Positions 34,826 through 45,775 are shown, counted from the first letter of the stretch. The stretch: DNA of 64,000 bases from Neonectria sp. B-13 (GCA_002682825.1 NOKP01000001.1:3041296-3105295), one strand, 5' to 3'. Numbers and translations are program-made. Notes: generated from the sequence alone by a model not told the origin.

Positions 34826-36659
34826 TCACTGAACCATAGTCTCATTCATACCACGCCAGAAGTCGCAACGGGCTGTCTCGTTTTTAGAGACAGTTTCCAT
34901 GGTGGAGTTGGGGAGCTGTAGGACCAGGCGGCGCTGGGTGTCGCCCCAGGGGAGCCATTGAGGGGCGTCGTTGAAGCGGTGGGTGTTGGGATTTAGGGTA
35001 CGGACGAAGCTGATCCAGTAGTTCATAACGACGGGAACGATGGCGCGATTGTAGGACCAGTAGCTGGCGGCGGAGCCGGTCATGGAGGGCCCAAAGACGG
35101 CGGGGACCTCGAAGACGTGGGGGACACCGCGGCCAGAGGCGATGGCGGCGTGGTCCTGGAGGTTGTAGCGATAGGAGAAGATGGTTGTGGCGTTGGCGGC
35201 GGAGGAATTGGCGGCGCGGAAGGCATTAAGGACGGTGCTAGTTGGGCAGATGAAGGTTGCCTCGCCGTAGGCACGCGATGTCGAGGGGAACCATGGCTCC
35301 TTGGTGGGCAAAGGGTCCTCGAGGGGGTACTGGTCCAGTATCGAGTCGGTGTCGTTGGTGGTGAGGCCAGGATAGTTGTTCTGCATGAAATTGGTGAACT
35401 GGCCCGTATCGACGGCGTTGGGGACAAATTGGGAGCCCTCTGGTTGCGTTACGTGGTTAGCAGCCAATCTATCTTTTGAAGCGATTCGGGCATGGAGGAA
35501 AGCATACCATTTGTGCAAGACCCAAACAAGATGGGCACCTTGACAAAGTCCCCTCGTTCATACAACTTATACGGCGTGTCGCGCAGGAAATCTCCATCGG
35601 TACTGGGAGCCCAGTAGAAGTTGGGAAAGCCGTTGCGGCCGTCGAAGGGTCCGGAGTGATTGATAGCCTGGAGATCCTTCTCGCTCTTGCCACGGAGGCA
35701 GGCCATCTTGTCGTCGGCGTCCTCGCAGCGAGCTTCTGAAATGACCCTTTCAAACTGGTACTCGAGGTCCGAGGCGTCTTGCTGGCCGGGGAAGAAGGTA
35801 GATTCGGCGATTGCGCCTGCGAACAGGCCATCGTCGCGGCCTCCATACGCGGCTAGGTGGAGAGCTACGGAGCCAGCACCGGCAGACACGCCTTGGATGA
35901 CGACGTGTTCTGGATCTCCACCAAACTACCAGGAGTTAGCTTGATTCTCTAGGCTGAGGGGATGGGATATGGATCGAGTTCGGATGTTATTGTACCTTTG
36001 AGATGTGCTTTTGTAACCACTTGAGGAGGAATCGCTGGTCCAGCAGGCCAGCGTTGAGATCGCCGTTCTTCTTAACGTCGTCTCCGGCGAGAAATCCAAA
36101 GAGACCGACACGGAAGTTGAAGCTAACAAATACCATGTTCTTGTCCGAGGTGTCAACTATGAGCGAGCCATTGAGGTAGGGGTTTGAGTTGCTAGTGTAG
36201 CCTGTGGAGGGAGTTAGTGATCGAGAGCATGTCAGTCATGGGCGAAAATGTTGTCTTACCGCCGCCCTGGAAGAAGACCATGACAGGGAGCTTCATGTCC
36301 GCAGTGGCGTTCGTTTTTGTCCAGATGTTCAAGGAAAGACAGTCCTCGTCGGGCCCTGTACCAAGTTTCTGGTACACTCCTGGACAAAACGAGCCAAACT
36401 AGGTGAGAGAGTTGTGGTTAGTTCTGAAAGAAAGAGGTCGGGATTCTATACTAAGACAAGAGAGAGGGTAGCTTACAGTCTGCGCGCTCTGGATGCGCTT
36501 GGTTTGCTTGGGGTCAACGGGAGCACGCCATCGCAGGTCACCCGTGGGAGACTGGGCGTAGCGAATTCCGAGGAACTGGCTGACGTCGTTGCCGAGATAT
36601 TTGCCTTGGTACCGCGAGTAGCCCAGATCAACAACGGGGCCATCTTCGAGACTGTCACC
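34826..36659 (-). CDS. Type-B carboxylesterase, catalytic part (5' end beyond assembly gap)
   Basis: Five exons (36659-36477, 36398-36260, 36201-35996, 35925-35508, 35439-34826) give 519 aa of an alpha/beta-hydrolase. Recognisable parts in order: FLGIRYAQSPTGDLRWRAPV; DEDCLSLNIW; VMVFFQGGGYTSN at the oxyanion hole; FNFRVGLFGFLAG; FGGDPEHVVIQGVSAGAGSV with the nucleophile Ser in G-V-S-A-G; TNEGSQFV with the acid Glu, whose codon is split by the fourth intron; and GVPHVFEVPAVFG with the His. The triad is thus complete. In the oxyanion motif the usual His of HGGG is Gln. Several N-glycosylation sequons are present. The exon at 36659 begins after an AATAG acceptor, so at least one upstream exon is missing. 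The segment at 36861-37057 across the gap is the likely N-terminus. Substrate is unknown. Confidence 0.9.
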
Positions 36660-36723
36660 CTATTCATGGGTCAGTTTGCGGTTCGCTACATGGTGTATGC
36701 GGGAGGTTTGTGGTGTAGCGCTC

Positions 36724-36729
<6 letters not shown>

Positions 36730-36760
<31 letters not shown>
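36730..36760. repeat. Run of 31 G adjoining the assembly gap
   Basis: An unbroken G homopolymer directly precedes the N block. It may be a true poly-G tract that stopped the assembly or an extension artefact at a contig end. It lies in or beside an intron of the carboxylesterase gene. Confidence 0.9.
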
Positions 36761-36860
36761 NNNNNNNNNNNNNNNNNNNNNNNNNNNNNNNNNNNNNNNN
36801 NNNNNNNNNNNNNNNNNNNNNNNNNNNNNNNNNNNNNNNNNNNNNNNNNNNNNNNNNNNN
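36761..36860. other. Assembly gap (100 N)
   Basis: Exactly 100 N, a common placeholder for a gap of unknown size. The true missing sequence can be of any length. Confidence 0.99.
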
Positions 36861-37057
36861 TCGGAGATGTCTGAGCCGACCAAGGAGCCTGGGATGAGAC
36901 GTTCGGCATCAAGATTTTTGTTGTTATTGTTGGTATTTGAAGGAGAGTGATTGGGTGTGGAAGTGGAAGTGGAAGCGGAAGCAGTCGAAGTTGTGGACGA
37001 CGGCCATTTGTTGATCAGGTCGCGGAACCTGCCTAGAGGCCGAGAGGTAGAAGCCAT
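36861..37057 (-). CDS. Probable N-terminal exon of the carboxylesterase (cut by gap)
   Basis: From the ATG at 37057 the frame reads MASTSRPLGRFRDLINKW, then a Ser/Thr/Asn-rich linker, then AERLIPGSLVGSDIS, and then enters the N block. It has no signal peptide in the visible 65 residues. The strand and position fit the missing 5' part of the esterase gene at 34826-36659. A cytosolic tail of this type followed by a membrane anchor hidden in the gap would make a type II membrane esterase. That is inference; it could also be a separate small gene. The leader upstream (37060-37260) is C/T-rich on the coding strand. Confidence 0.55.
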
Positions 37058-40046
37058 TTTGTTATTCCTTCTGGCTCTCTTCTGTTTTTTTCCTGCCTGC
37101 CTCTTTGAAGCGGCGTCCAAAGAGGGTGGAAGAGGGAAGAGATAGTAGACGAGTGAGGCTGTTGACGGAGGAAAAGGGAAATGAATGCTTATGCAAGTGC
37201 AAGAACAGGTACGGGAACAGGCACAGGCACAGGCACAAAGGCTCAATCACTAGGAATCGAAATAGAAAACAGGAGCGAATCCGAGGTAGGGGATCAGAAA
37301 GAAGAGCGAGAGCGAGAGAGGGGGCAAAGGCGGCGTCAAGTCATGGTATAATAATGACAACACGAGAATACGCAGTAAGATGGCCCCAGATCCAGGCCAC
37401 GGACAGAGACAGACCCAAGTTGGGGCTTGCAATGCCAGAATTGGAAGTGGCCGAGTGAGAGAGAGGGCCAACAGACAGCCAACAGACAGCCAAGCAGCCG
37501 CGGCAGTCCGCAGCCCGTGTTGGACCGCAGTTTGCAGAGCGAAAGGAGCCATCTGCCTCTTTGCCAAGACGCCGGTCAGCCAGACGCAGAAGCAAGGCTC
37601 ACACGCACTGGGCTCGCAAAACAACAGACCAGACACCGTCGAGCCGTCAGTGCCGGAACGCCCAGGCCAGCTGAGGCAAGCCAAGGCCCGGAGCATATTG
37701 GCAGAATTAGACGGGTGGACTGGTACTGGGACTGTGGAGTTTGGGTGGCCCGCCCTGGTGCTGCCAATCCCACGGTGTCAATGCCTGAACGGCGAAAATG
37801 CATAGCCATGGACGACGATGATCCCTGCTCGATAAGAGTTGCTGACTGTTGATGTAGCAGTCAAGCTCTCGGGCCCTCCCTGACTCTTCAACTCCTCCGC
37901 CTTGCTGCCTTCCATGCCCTGCCTGCCTGCCTCAGGCGGAGAAGACCGTGGATCACTGCATCACGTGTGCTGACGCTGCTCCGCTGCTCTTTCCCTTTTC
38001 ACTCCGAATCCATTCCATCTGCTCATCATCAACAAAGAACAGTAATACACAGCCAGTAGTAGCGTTGCACATCTTTTTGACCATTTTCACTGGCACTGCC
38101 CTGTCCGACCCGACCTGGACCAGTGAAACGACGGACTAATCAAATCTCTCTCTCCCGAGGCTGCCTGGATTGGATGACGGAGAGTCTAACTACAGTAGAC
38201 CCTTCAAAAGTCCGGTCCAGTCGGCATCCCAGCGGGCGTCGAATGGGCGTCAGTGCGGCGTGAAGTGGGCAGGCGGGAAAGAAGCGGACGGCTCGGCAAG
38301 TGGCAAGCCAAGACGTTGCCTTGCAGTGTGCAAAGGAACTAGTGTGCAAAGGGCCATCATCCACCATCAGCAGCATCCCATCCTCCCAAGTTTCAGCATC
38401 ATTTGCGCGCGCAGGGCTGAGCTACGTACCTACCGTACCTACTTAGTGGGCTGCTGTCGTTGAGCATGCCGGACAGGGCTTCGGTGTGTGTGGCTGGGCC
38501 GGCATGTAGCAGGGATTGTGTTAGCTTGGGTCCGCATTTTGGAGAGCTTCGCCATCAATCCCGTTGACTAGTAGTAGAGTATTGTCCAATTGGACAGGCC
38601 GTATGAACTGTGTAACAGGACACCGCCAGAACTGCTCGCTTCGCAGCCTAGATGCCCATCAACCACGTCAACGTGCAGCCAGTCGAACCATCTACCAACA
38701 GCAAGTAAGCGCACAGTCGACAGTGCAGTATCGTACTTCGTATCACTCACTCAATCACAACACTCCACTGTTCCTGTCAGCCCAACGTGGATCGTTTGAT
38801 TGGCTTAATTGGCTAAGCCCTCCGTTTATCCCTGTCTCTTAGTTGGTCATCAACTTATGGCTCAAGAAGCCCTTGGCCGCTCGCTCTTAACTGACGCTTG
38901 GCTTGGCGCCGGCCGAGCCAAGAGAAGCCGGCCGAAATCAGGTCTATATTAGTACATTCATAACAATCAGATAGCCAGATGATGGGTGCTCATGTACGTA
39001 CATCTAGTCAACACCCCTTTTCGTTCCTCTCCCCTTCTCTCCAAGCTTATTGACCAGTGAGCGAGCATCACTTCTGTCTAGCCCTTGCTCATTCAATTAG
39101 CCCTGCCTCGTCCTGAGTACGGAGTACGGAGTCGTGGACGGCTTCTTCGCACTCGCACCTGCTTTCGAGCGTGGTACTTTAGTCCATCCGTGTTGCCGGT
39201 GCTGCGGATCCCCCGGCTCGCTTAAGCCGCAAACGCCACCCGCCGGAAACGTGGAGGTCATGGTTATCCCGCCTCCGTCCACTTCGTCCACTTAGTACCC
39301 TCCGTCCCCTCCGTCCCCTCGTCCCTCACAATCACATCGTACGTGCATTCTACATGCAGGGCTTGACCAATAATAAGAAAGAAAAGAAAATTGCAACGTG
39401 GTGGCTGGCAAAAGCCATTGGACATTTTCTGTGAACCTGCATTAATTAACCTACTACGTGCCTTGTTCTTAGCATGCTCTGTGCTGGCCGCTCTCTACGC
39501 CGCTAACCACTAATTAGACTACGTCCCGAGGTATGGACATTTGTGCGACACGGCCCTCCCTGCAACATGGGCAACAATTGCTGCATGTGCGCAGTTCATC
39601 GGCGAACACACAGGGAACAACACCAAGTATCTTGTTGGCCGAGGCAAGGAGCTACTTCTCAATACGTTGGATAGATGGTACTACGTAGAACTTACTTTTC
39701 TGGCTTCATACTCGTATGTACATAGTACATCTGAAGGAAGCATTTTCCCCCATACATGGAACGAAGCCCAGCAGCAAAAGAAACACACCAAACAGGTGAG
39801 GAAGTCGCCGCACTCATTCCAGCTAGTCGCAGATCTTGCGATCCCCCTAATTATATCCAATCGCAGTGGTGCCTCCATAAATTGTCCGAGATTTCAATAA
39901 CCATCTATGGTCTAAATAAATGTCTTCCGAAGTCCCCATAGTCAAAGCCTCCTTGTGGCTGTGTTCTCAGCCCTGCGCTGACGGAGATCCTCCGGACTCT
40001 AACCCTTATTGACCCCCATCCGAATCCTTCATTTCATGTTCATGCT
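37058..40046. other. Long intergenic region upstream of the esterase and downstream of OXP1
   Basis: Nearly 3 kb with no supportable gene. It contains TACGTACCTACCGTACCTAC-like words at 38423-38442 and GTACGGA and CCGTCCCCT direct repeats near 39117-39319. The segment around 39350-39900 is visibly AT-richer than the rest. Frames longer than 100 codons around 37380-37850 lie in a stop-poor, biased segment and resemble no protein. Confidence 0.45.
39302..39319. repeat. CCGTCCCCT direct repeat
   Basis: Two exact head-to-tail 9-base copies, flanked by imperfect CCGTCC copies back to about 39275. A small pyrimidine repeat in non-coding sequence. Confidence 0.55.
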
Positions 40047-43000
40047 TCACGCTTCTTCCCTCTTGCCCCATCCTCCCCCTCCAGGAGTCTCAATCACTAC
40101 CCGGTCGCCCTTGGCCACCTCCACAGTCGCCTTGCCCCCAAGGCTGATGATCCTCACTGCTCCCTCGTCATCCCTCTTCATCCATACGTTCTTACCCATG
40201 CTGCCGTCCCCGCCGCCGTCCCCACCGTGAGGCGCCCGTGACCGCCTCTCAGTCAGGAGACTCACCTTGATGCCCTCCTCCCGGAATTCAATGTCCCGCA
40301 CGATACCGTCTCCTCCCCTCCGCTTCCCGCAGCCCCCGGACCCTTCACGGATCCCGAAGCGGTGTAGCAGGCACGGATATCGCTTCTCAAACACCTCCGG
40401 ATCCGTGATGCGCGTGTTGGTCATGTGCGTGTGCACGCCGCTCTCGCCCTTCCACGTTGGGCCTGCTCCGGAGCCGCCGCCGATCGTCTCGTAGTATCCA
40501 AACCCAGGTACGTGGTTGCCCCCGGCATCTTTTCCACCCTTTCCAAATGTGAGGTTGTTCATGCATCCCTGACTGTCTGCGCATGCCTGGAATGCCTTGA
40601 GGATCACATCCGTGATGCGCTGCGATGTGAGCACGTTACCGCCCACCACACTGGCCGACTTGGACGGTGCCAGCAGCGACGAGGGAGGGATGTTGATAGT
40701 AATCGGTGACAAGCATCCCTGGTTGAGAGGGACATCGGACTGGATGAGGCATCGTAGAGAGTAGATGATGGCAGAGTGGGTGATGGCCACTGGCGCGTTC
40801 GTGTTTCCATAAACCTCTGGCCCAGTACCATCAAAGTCAAAGGTAGCAGAGCCATCCTCCGTGATGGATACCGCCAGGGAGATGCGTGATCCATCGTCCA
40901 TATAGTCGACTGCCTTTAGTGGCGCCCCGGATGATCGCTCGCGCACTGTCTGTAGGAGTTCTCGTACCGAACGTTCCGCTGTTTCTTGGATGGCGTACAT
41001 GTAAGTCTGCACCGTTTCAAGGCCGTTCTCCTCGATCAGAGCGCGCACAAGATGCACGCCCTTGTTGTTGGCCGCAACCTGCGCCTTAAGATCAAAAAGA
41101 TTATCGGCCAGGCACCGCGTACCCGAGCAGCCAGGATGCTTCGCAGGCTCGACAAGTAGCAACTCGGTGATTCGCTCCTCGTTGAAAACTCCCTGAGTGA
41201 CGAGCTTCTCCGCCTCGATGGCAGCCCCTTCTTCCGCAAGAGTCTTCGATGAAGGGGGCATAGATCCCGGCAGTAGTCCACCAATGTCCGCGTGGTGTCC
41301 GCGAGACGCTACGTAGAACACAATATCGCCTCGGTCATCGAAAACTGGAGTGATGACTGTGATGTCGGGCAGATGGGTGCCACCACATGACGGATGGTTC
41401 GACACGAGGACATCTCCGTCCTGGAGCTGCCCTTTCCACCGGTTATGCTGGTACTTGACAGCAAACTGCATGGACCCCAAGTGGACGGGCACATGCGGCG
41501 CGTTGGCGACTAGACCTCCGTCAGGGGAGAAAAGAGCGCAAGAGAAGTCAAGGCGCTCTTTGATGTTGGTAGAAACTGCTGTCTTCTGGAGCGTGCGCCC
41601 CATTTGTTCTGCAATGGACATGAAGCGGTGTCCGAAGATGGACAGTTGAATGGGTGAAACCTCCTTTTTAGTCTCAACGGCCTTTTTGGGCTGGGTTGCC
41701 GCCAAAGTGGCACCAGCCCCAAGATCTATCACAACGCAGCTATCTGTGATGGTTGCAGTGCTGTCAGGGACAACAAGGATAGTGAGGGTCTTGTCGAGGA
41801 TCAGAGCAGGCCCAGCGATCTGAACACCAGCAGCGAGCTCGCTGAGAATGTACACGGGGGTTTCAGCACGGCCAGCCGACGCATCAAAACAAACTTTCGT
41901 GGTCTCCTTGCAGGCCGGAGGAGCAACTCGAGTGATCCTCTTGAGCTGCAAATATGGGCTCTCGCCCTGGTGTGACGCGGCAGAGCCAACACCTCGGACC
42001 CGGAAGTCATCGATCAATAGCTTCTTCCCGGGGGACTTGAAGCCAAACTCGCGCATATGTCGCTTCTCGAAGAGGGCTTGGAAGTCACTCCCCTCTCCCC
42101 CTTCACCCTCCTTGAGGATCATAAAAGAGGTGGCTGAGCCTTCGTATCGGAGATTTAGATATTTCTCATGACGAACCTGACTCTCAGGGATACCTTGGCT
42201 GATGAGCTGTGCGGTGGACTCCTTCGCGAGCTTTTCAAGTGTAGCTTCTGTCTCCTTCTTAGTCGACTCCTGGTACGCAATGGCACCTGGGCGCTGCGCC
42301 TCGTGCACCACATCCGCCAGTGAGAGGCCATATGCTGAGAGAATTGACGAGAACTTGTGGACGACAACTCGTGAGATGGAAAGCGCCTTTGCCAGGGAAC
42401 AAGCGTGCTGTCCACCTGCTCCTCCAAAACATGCCAGGAGATGATCGGACGTGTCGTAACCTCGAGCCTCGGTCAAGGCACGAATAGGCCGAGCCATGAC
42501 TTCATCCGCAACACGCAGGAACCCAAGAGCAACTGCCTCGGTTGATAGCCCTGCCTTTCCATCTGCAAGATTGTCCGCGTTGATTTTGGCAGTCAACTCC
42601 TCAAACTTCTTGGTTGTAATCTCTAGTCCCAATGGTTCATCTTCGTTAGGACCGAAGATCTTGGGGAAATACTCAGGCTTAATACGGCCAAGAAACAGGT
42701 TCGCATCAGTTACGGTAAGGGGGCCGCCCTTGCGATAGCAAGCCGGGCCGGGGTGTGCGCCAGCGGACTCGGGACCGACTACGAAGAGGCCTCCTCTCCA
42801 GAAGAGCATAGAGCCGCCACCTGCAGCGACTCTTGGGGGTTGTTAGCAATGTTCTATCGAATGACTGGGCAATGGCTTACGTGTTGATATCCAGTTGAGG
42901 AGACTGAATCGAGATTCCGGCAGTTGTGGTCTCAAACACATGCTCATAAGTGCCGGAGAATCGGGAGCAGTCGGTCGAAGTGCCTCCCATATCAAATCCA

Positions 43001-43992
43001 ATGACAGGCTTTCTCTCTTCCTTGTCCCAAGAGGTCTCGGCGTATCCGACGACGCCCCCGGCTGGGCCAGACAGAATACTCTTCAAGCCGCTGAACTTGC
43101 GAAAGTCCACGAGACCACCGTCAGACTGCATGAATTCGCACCGAGACCCAGCTGATCCCAAGCCGCCCGTGAAGTTACTTGAGACGGAGTCAATATACTT
43201 CTTGATAGTGGGGGTCAAGTATGCATCGGCTGTTGCAGACATGCCGCGAGGGACGACCTTGATCATAGGCTGCAGTGCTGAAGACTCGACGACGGAGAAG
43301 CCTATCTTGCGCGCAGCGTCGCCAACGAGGCGTTCGTGGTCAGGGTAGAGATAGGAATGCAGGAACACAACAGATAGCGACCGAATACCCAGGTCCCAGA
43401 TCTTGTGTAGCTCAGCCTGGACCGCATCTAGGTTAGGCTTTCGGAGCACACGGACGACTTCTCCTGTGACACCCAGACACAATTCTGGATCGTTGGACAC
43501 ATCGATATCTTGAGGGGTCGCGTTCTCCGTGTAAGCCTCCAGAGTGACTCTCTCATCCACCTCGACCGTCACCTCGTGCAGCAAACTCGGCCTCTTGGCG
43601 GTCAGGTCGAAGATGTTTGGGCGGGTCTGGTTGCCAATCTTGAGCAGATCCCGGAAGCCTTTGGTGACGAGGAGAGCAGAGCGAGCTCCCTTGCGCTCCA
43701 GCAGGGCGTTTGTGCCGACGGTGGTGCCCATGCGGATATGCTCGATGCGGCTCAGGTCAAGGGCGGTGCCGCGCGGGTGGGATTCCGCGGTGACCTGCTC
43801 GAGGATGCGGCGGATGCCTTCGGTGGGAGCATCTTTGTAGTTGGAGGGATCCTCGGAGAGAAGCTTGAGGATAATGTCAGGGCGGCCTGGAACGGAAGCG
43901 TGGACGTCTGTGAAGGTGCCGCCGCGGTCGATGGCGATGCGGATGTTGGCCGCTGCGGAAGCAGGAGGAGTTGAGTTGTCAGCAGTCATCAT
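40047..43992 (-). CDS. OXP1: ATP-dependent 5-oxoprolinase (HyuA-HyuB fusion)
   Basis: Two exons (43992-42881 and 42831-40047) around a 49-bp intron ending in AAG give 1298 aa, close to yeast Oxp1 (1286 aa). The enzyme hydrolyses 5-oxo-L-proline to L-glutamate using ATP in the cytosol. The HyuA half opens with the ATPase-type loop AIDRGGTFTDVHA. It continues through HIRMGTTVGTNALLERKGAR and carries the second phosphate loop GFDMGGTSTDCSRF near residue 345, with VAAGGGSML at the exon joint. The HyuB half starts near residue 735: IQLSIFGHRFMSIAEQMGRT, then NIKERLDFSCALFSPDGGLV, then NAPHVPVHLGSM. It later holds NTNAPVAITHSAIIYSLRCL. The C-terminus ends in a Gly-rich RVVIETPGGGGWG. Fungal relatives may act on hydantoins, so substrate choice is not proven by sequence. 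The divergent neighbour is a DUF1445 protein. Confidence 0.95.
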
Positions 43993-44266
43993 GGTCGCCA
44001 GAAGTCATCCCTCAGATCTAAGGCAGGCTACTGAATTGATGAGTCTCTTCAGGTATCCGACGGCTCTGGTGGAAGTTCTTGTATTGAAATATCTACCCTC
44101 TCACTCCAGTCTGATGGATTTATCGTGTGGGCCGGCGCCGCTATTCGGATGAGCCGAATAAAAGCGTGGGGATTTGTTACGTGATGGGTGATGACGGATT
44201 CCCCGCAATCGTGAATCGCTGCAAAGAGTTGAGGAGCACCACCAAACTCCACCCGGCCACCGACAG

Positions 44267-44283
44267 CGGAGGCTCCAAGTCCG
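44267..44283. promoter_or_regulatory. CGG-N11-CCG candidate zinc-cluster site
   Basis: CGG at 44267-44269 and CCG at 44281-44283 are separated by exactly 11 bases, the spacing of Gal4-type sites for Zn2Cys6 dimers. It lies near the middle of the OXP1/DUF1445 promoter region, with a Zn2Cys6 gene nearby. One such match can occur by chance in GC-rich DNA. Confidence 0.35.
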
Positions 44284-44369
44284 CCTTTGGAGAACACCGA
44301 CTTTAGCTAGCCGTGACATTGTGGAGAAGAGGAGCTGTAGACGACTGGAGATGGAGCGCGCTGGGGAGC

Positions 44370-44399
44370 GGAGGCGGATGTCCGGCTGACGGACCGTCC
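44370..44399. promoter_or_regulatory. Cluster of CGG/CCG triplets with GACGG-N-CCGTC inverted repeat
   Basis: Within 30 bp there are at least three CGG and two CCG triplets. A perfect inverted repeat GACGGACCGTC (44389-44399) and a CGG-N4-CCG pair (44376-44385) are included. Such arrays are typical targets of zinc-cluster factors, but base composition alone could produce them. Confidence 0.35.
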
Positions 44400-44860
44400 A
44401 GAGATAGCGATACAAAGTAGGTAGGCAAGGCAATTCAGAGTTTCATAGGACACTGGCCGTGAAATACATGCAAGTTGAATCGAGGCGCAAGAGCAGATCT
44501 CGGACTTGCAGCTCCTTGAGGTTGAACTGAGACAATGTCGTTACTCGATCGCGCAGCATTGGGGTTTCGTTTAAATACACCGTGGTTCTGGGAATAGCAT
44601 CAACACAACTGAGCCCAGTCGTTGCTGTCCAACAGCCACAGGATCAACTAAACCGCTATATATCCTCTATGTGTCCATCGCACCTCTGGTTGTATCGCTG
44701 ATTTATTGTCAGTCTCACCGGGCTATCAGTGCCTGGACCTTGCGGCATCTTCAACCTCAGTGTCACCCGAGCCGCAATTTCTTCACGTAGCTCAAGCTTC
44801 TTTCTCTTGAGAGCTTAACTCCACGTACCTCTCTTCTCTCACCTCCCGACTTGGCATACA

Positions 44861-45775
44861 ATGGCCACGATGGCAGTACCGTGGAGGCACCAGTGCTCAC
44901 AGACCACAGTGCTCGTCACGGCAGAAGACGCCCGATCCGCAGCACGACATAATCTCCACACCACCTCGACTTCGGGGCTGGCACCGGGCCATCTCCAGGC
45001 GAACCTCATCATACTCCCGTCCCGCTATGCAGCCGACTTCCGGACCCTCTGCGCCCGGAACCCCGTTCCCTGCCCGTTGATTGCGGAGTCGGTGGCTGTG
45101 GGGCGATACGATTCCGTCAAGTCTTGGATTCGCGGCCTTCGAGGCAACGACATTTTGGCCGACGGGTGCGATATAAGGACCGATTCGCCACGGTATATGG
45201 TGTACAAGGACTCGCGTCTGGAAAAGGCGTCCTGCAGGGACATCACGGCCGAGTGGACCGAGGATCACGTTGCCTTTCTCATCGGCTGCTCGTACAGCTT
45301 TGAGGCCGAGCTGACGGGGGCCGGGTTGCCGCCTCGCCATGCCGTGTTAAATAGAAACGTCCCGATGTACAGAACGACGGTACCCCTATGCCCTTCCGGC
45401 GTCTTCCAGGGAGGGACCTACGTGGTATCGATGCGGCCATATCGGAAAGAAGATGTCGAGCTGGTGAGGCGCATTACGCGAAAGTACGGCAACACACACG
45501 GGGAACCCATCTGCTGGGGCTGGGAATCTCTGGGGACTCTGGGGATCAGGGACATCGATGATCCCGAGTGGGGAGACGCTCCGCTAACACTCGATGGGCA
45601 ACGGCTTGGCGGTTTGCGCAGCGAGGACGCAGAAGAAGTCCCGGTCTTCTGGGGCTGTGGTGTCACTCCACAAGAGGCGGTGATGAGGGCCGGTTTGACA
45701 GGGACTGTGATGGCGCATGCGCCCGGGCATATGCTGGTCTTGGATGCAGTGGACAAAGACATTGTGGAGGCGTAA
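44861..45775 (+). CDS. DUF1445 / D-glutamate cyclase family protein
   Basis: A single exon codes 304 aa. The family (bacterial YcsI-type putative hydro-lyases; also the N-terminal domain of animal mitochondrial DGLUCY) includes an enzyme that cyclises D-glutamate to 5-oxo-D-proline. Family features visible: GHLQANLIILPSRYAADFRT near residue 45; RTDSPRYMVYKD; DHVAFLIGCSYSFEAELTGA near residue 150; NVPMYRTTVPLCPSG; GTYVVSMRPY; GEPICWGWESLGTLGIRDID; and the C-terminal FWGCGVTPQEAVMRAG, then HAPGHMLVLDAVD. The length fits a stand-alone DUF1445 protein (bacterial ones about 260-280 aa). The C-terminal DUF4392 domain of DGLUCY is absent. It is divergent from OXP1 and co-oriented with the Zn2Cys6 gene 546 bp downstream. 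No clear mitochondrial presequence is seen. Confidence 0.9.
   Translation: MATMAVPWRHQCSQTTVLVTAEDARSAARHNLHTTSTSGLAPGHLQANLIILPSRYAADFRTLCARNPVPCPLIAESVAVGRYDSVKSWIRGLRGNDILADGCDIRTDSPRYMVYKDSRLEKASCRDITAEWTEDHVAFLIGCSYSFEAELTGAGLPPRHAVLNRNVPMYRTTVPLCPSGVFQGGTYVVSMRPYRKEDVELVRRITRKYGNTHGEPICWGWESLGTLGIRDIDDPEWGDAPLTLDGQRLGGLRSEDAEEVPVFWGCGVTPQEAVMRAGLTGTVMAHAPGHMLVLDAVDKDIVEA

Larger units (their letters stand above)
43993..44860. promoter_or_regulatory. Shared promoter region OXP1 / DUF1445 gene
   Basis: 868 bp between two divergent start codons. The central part holds several CGG/CCG triplets (see separate entries). The 100 bp before 44861 are C/T-rich, like fungal leaders. HGATAR-type GATA sites number about two, which is no more than chance. 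Confidence 0.55.

Noticed and set aside
43993..44860. GATA-factor sites as evidence of nitrogen control of OXP1/DUF1445
   Set aside because: Only about two HGATAR matches were found, roughly what chance predicts for this length.
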